From positions 163,148-227,147 of the forward strand of contig BCGN01000003.1 of assembly GCA_001599295.1 (NCBI GenBank): 64,000 nt of DNA, read 5' to 3'. The stretch is from Sporopachydermia quercuum (lineage: Eukaryota > Ascomycota > Sporopachydermiomycetes > Sporopachydermiales > Sporopachydermiaceae). A program made the translations under genes and the position numbers. The notes beneath the pieces were generated by a model. It searched no databases. It saw nothing but the letters and a program-made list of their open reading frames with translations, and was not told the DNA's origin. Shown piece after piece: positions 9,878 through 19,505 of the stretch. Numbering within the stretch: position 1 is the first letter of the stretch; each line of letters begins with the position of its first letter.

Positions 9878-11186
9878 CGTGCATTATATGGCTACTTTCG
9901 CTGTGTGGTTAGAGGGAATATAGTTTTGCTGGAAGATATGGTTCCATGTTCGTTCAATGGCAACTAAAAGATAACCAGTTGGTTGAAGAAAAACTACAGT
10001 AGGATAAAAAAACTGTATGCAAAATACTGCAGTTTTATGCATAAATAGAAACAATGCGTCCATCATGCATGTCGGGTAGACGGAGGTTAAACGCTTGCTT
10101 GTGGCTGAAAATACCAAAGAGCTTAGCAAATTCACCCATAGAACTATACATAATGATATTCGATACTCATTTTACTAAATGATCATTATAAAGCGTCATT
10201 GTTGACTATCCGGAAGTAAACCAAAGTCTTTAATCTAAATCACGTAATCAATACCTATCATTGGAACATTACTGGCAGATTATCTCAAGTGCACTCCTAT
10301 TAAATACAACATGGTTTTACCTGGAAATTTTATACCACAGAATATCTAGGCCTCTTCAGTCAAAAACATATTGGTTATCATTTCTAATCAAACAGTTTCC
10401 TAGCATCCTTACCACAGTTTGTCCGTTCCCCTTTTTGCGCTTCATGAAATGAACCGAAACGAGAATTGTATAAGAACCCGAGCACCTCCTATCTTAGAAA
10501 TAACGTTTCCGGTTTTCTCACTGAATTGCCGAAATAAGTTTAGAGTTACCCTAATCAATACCCGTTGTTCCTTTTTGTTCCGATTGTTGTATTTGATCAA
10601 TTCTTTGTAAACATTCTTTTACAGGGGAACCGCAACCGAATATTGGTAATATATTGGAAACGTTTTGTTTCTGTAGTTAAACCTTCATTGCATTTCACTC
10701 AATATACACATTTTCTTCTCATGTTCTTTGCTTCAGCAGCGAGCACTATACTGATTCTTAAACTCCCTTTGGAAAATTTCTGCTTGACCGTTGAAATGTA
10801 TTGACCTTTAGCTTAACTTTAATTTAAGGTTTCTCAGGGAGGTCCAATTATAAAACATTTAGAACTTTAACATTTTCTAACCAGTAATCTCTACCCTTTC
10901 TGCTATCAAGGTACCATCATAAATTCATATATAACTGGCGTAAAAGACTGCTCGAAAATAATAACATCTTACCACTTTTTCCCTCCACCTAAATTGGGAA
11001 AAAATCTCATGATTTGAACATATAATGTGTAATTAGCCAAAATAATTGCTATTGTCATCTGTTCTCCGCATTCTAAGAGCCGTCAAATCTAAGGAAATCT
11101 AGATCTATTTTTTGTTCTATTACTCAATTTTCATCTCCAATCTATTCGGTGTTCTATTGGGATTTGCGAGTTTCGGGCTTTCCATC
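9878..11186. other. Intergenic, no convincing gene
   Basis: The frames here are short and lack motifs. The sequence just before 11187 stays in frame with the next gene from a stop at 11100-11102 but has no ATG. A 5' exon of that gene joined near 11102 is conceivable, since CTAG precedes the open frame. Confidence 0.45.
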
Positions 11187-11987
11187 ATGCCTATAACTAA
11201 AACGGTCTCTGACGTTGTAGATGCTCAACATCACCATTACCATCAAATATCAAACACATCACCAAACCAAGANGCACTCAATCATTTCAAAAATCTGGAA
11301 TCTCAACTATCAGTTCATGACAAGCAAAATGTTTCTAAAGCTGTAAACCAAGCTTACCAAGCACAATGTTTTCTAGGTGTTGGGGCATTCACTGGAGCTT
11401 TGTTGTTCGGCTTTTGGAGAAGGAGTTCAATTGCTCAGTTCTTTCTCCATAAAGTACCATATTTCCGCGATCAAGATAGATTAAGTGGATTTATTGTTCC
11501 TGCTACTTGCGGTTTGCTGAGCAGCGCTTGGATGATAAGTACAACGACTATGAATAGATCAATGCTGTATGACCAGCTTTCTAGCAATCATACGCTATCG
11601 CCCCACGCAAGAGAATACGTCAAGGAGTTCAAAGGCTACTCTTTGTTCCATGCTGCCAGATATATGAATGTCATCGGTAAACAACCAGAATTGAGTATTT
11701 CTGCATATAAATCAGCTGGAGCGGCTTCAGTTTCTATTCTATCTATTGACCGACATTTAGCTGAGAATGATATCAGGGAAAGGTCGGAGCACAGTGTAGT
11801 TGATCGGTTACAAATTGGAGATGCTGGAGTGAAATCTTTCATTGTCGTTGGAAAACATGTGTATGAAGATTTGGTTGGTTACTTTGACAGCGAGAAAATG
11901 CAAGAAAAAAACCTTTCTGTACATAGCAAGTACGTTTCTGAGAATTTAGTAAAGAGCTCTGCTTGGGATAAAGTACGAAACAGGTAG
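11187..11987 (+). CDS. Unrecognised membrane protein, possible relative of the 9080 gene
   Basis: From the first in-frame ATG (11187, MPITKTV) the product has 266 residues. A His-rich stretch DAQHHHYHQ is near 14. Hydrophobic spans lie near residue 75 (FLGVGAFTGALLFGFW, followed by RRSS) and near 115 (GFIVPATCGLLSSAWMIS). The C-terminal half is soluble and charged. QLSVHDKQNVSK...FWRRSS parallels QLTTNDRQELAA...WARRRK in the 9080 product, and both have a Tyr-rich stretch ending in PEL after the second span. No family was recognised. The open frame continues 28 codons upstream without an ATG and encodes a hydrophobic stretch, so a spliced N-terminus is possible. Confidence 0.7.
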   Translation: MPITKTVSDVVDAQHHHYHQISNTSPNQXALNHFKNLESQLSVHDKQNVSKAVNQAYQAQCFLGVGAFTGALLFGFWRRSSIAQFFLHKVPYFRDQDRLSGFIVPATCGLLSSAWMISTTTMNRSMLYDQLSSNHTLSPHAREYVKEFKGYSLFHAARYMNVIGKQPELSISAYKSAGAASVSILSIDRHLAENDIRERSEHSVVDRLQIGDAGVKSFIVVGKHVYEDLVGYFDSEKMQEKNLSVHSKYVSENLVKSSAWDKVRNR

Positions 11988-13060
11988 AGTTATGCGAAAA
12001 GGATATGAGGTCTGATGGTGTTATGCTGTTGTATTTTTAGAGAAAGAATATTCATTCAATGGAGAGGTTATTACTTGTAAATAGAATGTTAAGATTAAAA
12101 GGGTCAGATGATTGTTTAAGGGTAGGCTAGGTAGGAACCGTTATTCTGGAGGTCGTTTAGTTATACTTTGACTAGATATAAGGAATGAATAATGGAAATA
12201 AACGTTTTAATATAATGATTATTGATTATAGAAATAGTAGGATTTAGCAGTATATCAGGCTTTTTTGGTGAAAAGTGAGCTGTATCTTATGAGAAACAGC
12301 TGCTTCAGCAAAATGATATTAACACCAGTGACACTAGGATATAGAATGATGAACGGGAATCTACGACTACAACAACATAGTTTACTCGTAAGTTCTCCCA
12401 GAAGAACTGAATCTGATGCATAGTTCAACTCTTTTTTAATTTTCTTTTCTTCCTTTCTTAAAACTCATCCATTTTAAGAATTTCTACATAATAATTAAGA
12501 AATTGATTGCATACTTTTGACTGAACTGCTATAAGCTAAACTCCAAATCGGGTAAAGTTTTAATAATTATAAAACTTAAATATTATTTTTCAACTTTAAC
12601 CTTATTTATCTTCCTTGACAATGCACTAGAAAAGTAGTTGACTGCTTTATCATAGAATTAACAACGGATTTACTTAGTAAAATAAATGGAAACCAATCAA
12701 ATACACATTAAACACTTGTTGCAATTGTTTTGTTTAATTGTATTTGTTAGCTCACTGTAGTCCTTTATTGACCTATGCTAATTATTCGGCTAATCCTCTT
12801 TGTATATCTTCTCATTTTTCTAACTGAATTATCATACAAATTTGAGCTTCTAACAAAATTATAACTAGGTTCTAAGTATTTTGGCAAAAGAATATAAACA
12901 TAAGATATAAATATATAAATCTATAGTAATAATTTGTATAATCAACAAATAAACGAATCAAACAACATCAAACAGCGAAAATATCAACGATTGTTACTCA
13001 GTTCAACTGACGTATACAACAATACTTCAATGACCATGGTCATACTGAAACGCATCCTTG
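11988..13060. other. Convergent intergenic region
   Basis: AT-rich, with no coding frame. It lies between the 3' ends of the 11187 gene and the SurE-type gene, so it mainly holds terminators. A possible C/D-box-like sequence near 12345-12410 was judged too weak to call. Confidence 0.5.
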
Positions 13061-14029
13061 TTATAAAACAGATAATAATACAGCATTGATTTCTTCACTG
13101 ATTTGAGTATTAGCAGTATAATCAATAGTGAATGGACTCAAAGAAGTTTCACAATCTCCATTATTTGAAGTGAAGGCTTCTCCTGGTAAGCTGCAAACAC
13201 CGTTGTAGCAAACAGCTAAGGCATCTGTATGTTTACTACTTGCAGTGAAAAGACCTGTAGTTTCATTATAAAGAAGTGTAAGAGTATAAGAATCAGGTCC
13301 TGTAATTCTAGTTAAAACATTCTTTGGATCAGTACAACCAGTAGTAGATTGATCACCAACGGCAGGGAAGTTAACATTTATACCAGCTCCAACAGGTAAA
13401 ACAATGTTATCACCAGCCTTTTCAAACAAACCGTTAACAATTTCAACAATCTTCTTGGCATAAATGTTTGATGGATTAAGAGGATCATCGTTGAGAGAAT
13501 CAACATAATAAGAATCGTTGCTATTGGTACCTGAAAAAGCAATAGCTGGTAGTCCTCTTCCAATTGCAAAATAGGTTGCTCCTATAGTTCCAGAAATAGT
13601 ATAAAGTGCAGGACCATTATTTTGACCTTCATTAGGACCAGAAACAACTAAATCAATAGTCATGTTATTGAAAAACTTGGGAATAACATAATCGAGACCA
13701 AAGGAAACGCAGGACGCGGGAGTTCCATTGAAATACCAAATATGATTATCATCATCATCATAACCCCAAGAAGGAGCACCAGCTTCTACTGAACCAAATT
13801 GACCAGGATATTGCAAGGTAGGGGAGGAAGGAATTTGGAATTGACCCCCATAACCAGATCTCTGGCTAACTGGTGAAACTAGTACAACATTATGACCAGC
13901 AGCAGTTAAGTCTCTGTAGGTGGCTCTAACGTTAGTAGCAGCCCAGCCATCGTCATTTGACAAAAGAATGTTCTTGGCAAAAGCAGCGGAGATCAATCCG
14001 CCTAAAGATAAAACTGTAGAGAATTTCAT
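13061..14029 (-). CDS. Secreted SurE-type acid phosphatase/nucleotidase
   Basis: The product has 322 residues. It starts with a signal peptide (MKFSTVLSLGGLISAAFA) and then gives the SurE core: ILLSNDDGWAATN with the metal-binding Asp pair, VVLVSPVSQRSG near 50-60, and VSGPNEGQNNG near 130, the counterpart of the SGiNxGxN loop. The ATG directly precedes the hydrophobic core. Bacterial SurE is a 5'/3'-nucleotidase. Secreted fungal members include the Yarrowia acid phosphatase Pho2, so release of phosphate from organic esters outside the cell is likely. Several N-x-S/T sites suggest glycosylation. A TATATAAA box sits about 165 bases upstream. Confidence 0.85.
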   Translation of the reverse strand: MKFSTVLSLGGLISAAFAKNILLSNDDGWAATNVRATYRDLTAAGHNVVLVSPVSQRSGYGGQFQIPSSPTLQYPGQFGSVEAGAPSWGYDDDDNHIWYFNGTPASCVSFGLDYVIPKFFNNMTIDLVVSGPNEGQNNGPALYTISGTIGATYFAIGRGLPAIAFSGTNSNDSYYVDSLNDDPLNPSNIYAKKIVEIVNGLFEKAGDNIVLPVGAGINVNFPAVGDQSTTGCTDPKNVLTRITGPDSYTLTLLYNETTGLFTASSKHTDALAVCYNGVCSLPGEAFTSNNGDCETSLSPFTIDYTANTQISEEINAVLLSVL

Positions 14030-17000
14030 TGTTGTTATATAAGATAATATTGAAATGTTATTAGCTAAGCTTTTACAACGTTAATAGATGAATTGCTAGA
14101 TGAACTGTGATCTATATTCCCGTTGTATAACGTACACTATTGCTAAAGCTTCAATTGACATTTCCAAAGAATGAACAGGGATCTCCAAGCTTATTTATAT
14201 ACATTTTATCTCAATTGCTCTGGCCATGGTTTTGTAAGCACATTTCAAGATATTCAATAGAGTGAATTTTGGATTACTTTAAGGTCTACCACACTATTAA
14301 CTTTAACACTAATTTTACCATTTTATTTTCACTCCTGGGGGCATCTAAGCAAATTTCCGAAGCTGCAGAAAGCTATTATTCGGTAAAATTCAAGAACCTA
14401 TTCTCAATTAGGCCAATTAGCTAATTGTACCGATTGTTAATTTGACAGATGCAATAAAATATGAGCATATAAATTCATCTTCTTGTAAAGAGGTTCCAAA
14501 ATTAGAGTTAATTGCACATAAAAGCTTTTTTTGGAAGAACTTGTGGGAGTTNAGGTTGAAATTGTTCCTAGTTTTGAAAGAAAATTTGAAAGGAAATAAC
14601 ATTTAGCACGTTTTAAGGGTATGGCTGATGGAAAGAGATTGATTGGATTGAAAACGACAGGAATTGTTAGATTTTGGCTTAGGAATGAAGAGTAGAAGAG
14701 ATCATTTGGGAAGATGATACTCGAAAGAAAAAGGCCAATTATTAAGAGTAAATGAGTATTTGATGACTACCAGATATTTGGCATTGATTTTGTGTTGATC
14801 ACTATGTATCGTTCAGTGAGAATAAATCAATTTAATAATGCTACTGCAGAAGGCAGTAAGTGAAAAATTGCAGAATTCGAGTAAGCTTTTAAACAAGCTT
14901 TTCTTTTTCAAGGTAACGGAAGTTTAAGTTTATTTCAATCTTAGCAGTCAGTTGAAGCTTTTTCTTAGTGGTTTCGAATATATGTGCGAAACTTTATTTC
15001 CCCTTAGTTATCTGTTTACAGAGGGTAAAATGAATAAGGTTGCAAAATTTGGTTTAGAAGTAAACCCTACTTAAATATCTGTAAACTTTAATTGCTTGAT
15101 TGTTCCTGCTTTCATTCAAGTAAGAGTAAAGGACTACTATTCATTCAATAAGTGGGAAATCTCCATTTCAANGGAGAAATATAACTGAATTTACTATATA
15201 GTATGTTTACTTTGAATTCTTCCATTCAAAGTTCCGTCAATAGTGAATTAACATTCCATCAACTTAATTACATTCAAATGAGAATGGACATCCACAAAAA
15301 AATAGGTCCACCCCACCAGATAGCGCTCAAATTACAGTACTATTAAGCTATAATAAATCCAGGCCTCTATATAGTTTGTATCTTTCTCAATTGTCGAAAA
15401 GTGTCCCTGTAGCTCTAAGTTCGGGTTGAGCTTCTCGTTTTTTTCTTCTATACTTTCTTTGTCTAAGGCACGTGTGCCCCTGCTTGTCCCTTTATTTCTG
15501 CTAATTGAGATGAATCTAACCATCTCATAAGTGACACAGGTGTTTGAGAACCATAACTATATCTATAGCATGGAATATATTAACAGATACAATATTATCT
15601 GTTGAATGAAGTTCTCCTCCGACTTTTGTAAGAATTTACTGCATACTAAAATTCTTTTTCTTTCACTTCTAAGTAATTGATTCATTCTTTCATGGCGATA
15701 GAGACATACATAGCCATATAAAATTAGCCAACAATAGCAAAATCACGAAATTAGCCAAAATAAGCTTTTGTGACCATTCATTACGGACAATCTCAACTTT
15801 TGTGTCCTGTTTGTCATGAGAACTGTCCGAGTGGAATGAATAAAATGGTGAGGAGTAAGAAAGCAGATGTTAACAAAAAGAGTAAATATGCTTACTTATT
15901 ATCCCTGCAAGGAGAAAAGGATAGTTTTGTCGCGAGTATTAGAAGTTATTATGCTCCGGAACTATATATATATATATATATNTTTTCGTTTCTAAACAAG
16001 AAGAATCCCACTCATGTTTGAAGTCCAGTTTGTATTGACCTTGGTAATAGCAAGAATTCGGAAGGTGAAGGCTTGTCTAGATATAGATATTTATTGTGCT
16101 TGTCATGGGTTCTGGAATTGATATGACAAATTCTTATGCAGTCAGACACAATGAAATTCAGTGGATGAATTGCTTCTCACTGAATCTTTTTTTGCTAATA
16201 ATGAATTATATTCTATATTCTCTGAATGGTTGATATTTTTTCTAGTTCTATGTTCCATAAGACAGAAATTGAATTACTTCGCTATCAACATCATTCCACG
16301 AATTATGCGAAAAGTATTTGGCAGGCAATGGGTAGAAGGAACTATCAAGTTTCATGTCTGGGGGTGATTTGTTAGATGAATTTGGTACAGTGATGGAGAT
16401 TAACCCAACTACTTGTCTCGTCGATGGAAAGTAAATTTAGATTTTGAAAAAGCAATTTTTTCAGCATTTATCTGTGAAATGAAAAACAAGAAAAAGAATT
16501 TATGTTCACCTTTGGCAGTATACTACGGGGTTACTTAATGTGAATCTCTTTCAAGGAAATTAGCTGAAAGAAAGTAGTGAATTGTTCCTTGAGAGCCATT
16601 GTAATAACCCTGTAAATAACACAACCCCACAGTAGATATAGTAGACATTTTCCCGATTTGGAGTTCTACCTGAGTCTGTGAACAATTACATTGCAGTGTC
16701 ATGACAGACTTCTGACATCCAACCTATTTCAACTTTTTATTATCCAAGCCAGCAATCAGATGGGAGATGGAAGATCTGTATCTAATGCTGAATAAATTTG
16801 GTCGAAGATAGTAAAAAGTCTTAACTAGTTCTTTGGCTTTGTAGCCACATTATAAAACATTAAATTCATTTTAACTATTTAATCTCAAGTTTTCATCTAT
16901 TGTTTAGATTTCATGACTTATCTATCTCTTCTCACCTTGCAGTATGTTTTACGTCATGTCTCTGCTCTGACAATATCCCATGTCACGCTGTTCCCAAGCA

Positions 17001-17301
17001 TTCGTACATCTGACACGATTAACGTACTGCGTGGCTATTAAAACCAACTCGATGACACCTTGGTTAATCATTTCATCAAGAGAAATATGAAGATGAACCG
17101 CCGGTAAGCTTCCTTGTTTAAGCAGTAAATAGCAAACAGCAACACTAAAATCTCCAATCTCAAAGCTCAATCGCACTCTGTTGATAGTAATTCATCNATT
17201 TGACCTCACAATTGCCTGAGTAAGAAATAGCTAATAGGTTAGACTCAATTCACCAAGCTCCCATTTTGTACAAGCGATTCCCAGTTCGACTTATTTCAAT
17301 T
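14030..17301. other. 3.3 kb region without a convincing gene
   Basis: The first few hundred bases are the SurE gene promoter. Beyond that I see only short frames. The best looking is 16949-17176 on the minus strand (75 codons), which starts at GTG, has an in-frame stop just upstream and matches nothing I know. A (TA)n run lies at 15963-15981. I could not identify a snRNA, SRP RNA or RNase P RNA by eye. A non-coding RNA, replication origin or centromere is possible but unsupported. Confidence 0.45.
14193..14201 (-). promoter_or_regulatory. TATA box of the SurE-type phosphatase gene
   Basis: On the minus strand the sequence is GTATATAAATAAG, about 165 bases before the ATG at 14029. Position and sequence suit a regulated TATA-containing yeast promoter. 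Confidence 0.45.
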
Positions 17302-19505
17302 ATGCAATCACCAAGGAAGCATCTTAAAACTCAAAGCACTTTCGTATGTTGATTTGTTGATTAAGAAGGATATGAGCGTTTCTTGTTACTTTGGTACTCG
17401 GTGGAATACGTGTTGATGGTCAGAACGCTTTCCAGGTTATAGATTGTGNAATCTAAATGGATCATTGAGTTCAGCGTTAAAACATCATTCATGTTCATTC
17501 TTGCACTTATGGTATAGCTTATGTGATGGTTATTTGTTTTTATCTTGTATCTTCAACATCTTTGATTCTTATTGTCGTGCCGGTAAAAATATCTTGCGTG
17601 GTATAACTACATGCTTGGATTTTTGTGGTTCTCTCGACATGTTTGTAATTCGATGATTTTGTTATTAATCGCAAACACCATCTCTTAGTCTTTAACGAAC
17701 GTGTTTGTATCATCACAAATATGGGTTACAGTATTTAATGATCATTTTCATNAATCTACATTGTCTTCCATGCTTTCTATTCATCTGCCTTCACCATCCT
17801 GCATTTGCTGCTCTCGGTCAGCTTGATTGTGAATGTCTATCTCTACAATATACTATATTCTTAAGAGCTATTGTGTTTGCTCTATTGGTTTTGCTAAAAT
17901 GAGCATATTCACTGAAACTATTGATTTTACGGTCGAACTTAAACCCCAGCTTTCTTTCCAACAGACACATGTTAAGCAACACTTCTCATCTCCTTTATGA
18001 ATTTGACTAATACAAGCTTACTAACATATCGAATCATTTAGGCTTTTGAAACTACCACTACTAATGTGGCAGCAGCTCAAATGAGGAATGCTTTAAACAA
18101 ACTGGCNGAAACTGTTCCTGAGCCAGGTTTAAAGAAGTACTTTGAAGAAGAAACCGATAACTTTTTTGCCTTATTCAGAAGATATTTGACCGACAAAGCG
18201 TCAGGAGAATCGTTGGACTGGGATAGAATTCAACCCCCAAATCCTGATCAGGTTGTTGATTATAGAAGCATTGACCAAGTTAGTGGTGACATTGGTGCCG
18301 AATTCCTGTCTAAGCTCGCTGTTTTGAAGCTTAATGGTGGTTTAGGTACCTCTATGGGATGTGTTGGGCCTAAGTCTATCATTGAAGTTAGAGATGGTAA
18401 CACCTTCTTGGATTTATCTGTTCGACAAATCGAACATTTGAATCAACAGTACAACGTCAATGTTCCTTTCATCCTTATGAACTCTTTCAATACTGATGAG
18501 GATACACAAAGCATCATCAAGAAGTACGAAGGGCATAAAGTGAATATCATCACCTTCAACCAATCCAGATTCCCAAGAGTGTTTAAAGATTCATTGTTAC
18601 CTGTACCCAAGTCCTACAGTGACGCAATTGATTCTTGGTATCCTCCTGGACATGGTGATTTGTTTGAGGCTATCACTAGATCTGGTGTCTTGGATAAATT
18701 GATTGCTGAAGGTAAAGAGATTTTATTTGTTTCCAACGTTGATAACTTGGGAGCTGTTGTTGATTTATCCATTTTGTCTCATATGGTTAAAACTAGTTCA
18801 GAGTACATTATGGAATTGACTGATAAAACTAGAGCTGATGTTAAGGGAGGTACTATTATTGATTACGATGGTAAAGTTCGTTTACTAGAAATCGCCCAGG
18901 TTCCAAAGGAACATACTGAAGATTTCAAGAGTATTAAGAAGTTCAAATATTTCAATACCAATAATTTATGGATCAACCTTAAGGCTATCAAAAGAGTTGT
19001 TGAAAACAACGAGTTGGAAATGGAAATCATTCCTAATGTCAAGTCAATCTCTGTTGGTAACAACGATGTGTCAGTTTTACAATTAGAAACTGCTGTTGGT
19101 GCTGCTATCAGATATTTCAAAGGTTGTCATGGTGTCAACGTGCCAAGATCAAGATTTTTACCGGTTAAAACATCATCTGATTTGTTACTAGTTAAATCTG
19201 ATCTTTATTCTTTGACACATGGTTGTTTAGCTCTTGATCCTTCAAGATACGGTCCTGCTCCTTTAGTCAAACTGGGATCTCATTTCAAGAAGGTTTCTGA
19301 CTTCCAATCAAGAATCCCTCATATGCCTAAGATCATTGAATTAGACCATTTGACCATTACTGGTAATGTTAATTTGGGTAAAGGCGTTCAATTAAAAGGA
19401 ACTGTTATTATTGTTTGCTCCGATGGTTCTAAAATTGACATTCCTAATGGAAGTATCTTAGAAAATGTTGTCATTACTGGAAGCTTATCCATTTTGGAAC
19501 ATTAA
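17302..19505 (+). CDS. UGP1: UTP-glucose-1-phosphate uridylyltransferase
   Basis: The enzyme makes UDP-glucose from UTP and glucose-1-phosphate for glucan, glycogen, trehalose and N-glycan synthesis. There are two exons. Exon 1 (17302-17343) encodes [14 protein letters not shown], and exon 2 (18042-19505) starts [21 protein letters not shown]. Together they match S. cerevisiae Ugp1 (HTKTHSTYAFES...[12 protein letters not shown]). The intron is 698 bases with a GTATGT donor, TACTAAC at 18019-18025 and a TTTAG acceptor, in phase 0. The product has 501 residues (499 in S. cerevisiae), with the nucleotide-binding loop [29 protein letters not shown] and the C-terminal beta-helix ending SILEH. CTG codons at 18102, 18306 and 19272 fall on conserved leucines. 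Confidence 0.97.
17344..18041 (+). other. UGP1 intron
   Basis: Donor GTATGT, branch TACTAAC at 18019-18025, acceptor AG at 18040-18041. At 698 bases it is long for a budding yeast. Two chance frames of 65-70 codons lie inside. No clear C/D or H/ACA snoRNA was recognised. Confidence 0.9.

Noticed and set aside
12345-12412. Possible C/D-box snoRNA (ATGATGA ... CTGA)
   Set aside because: The boxes fit, but I could not form a convincing terminal stem or find an rRNA-complementary guide by eye. Such box pairs arise by chance in AT-rich DNA.
17444-17902. Two frames of 70 and 65 codons before UGP1
   Set aside because: Both lie inside the UGP1 intron defined by donor, branch point and conserved flanking exons, and neither has a motif.
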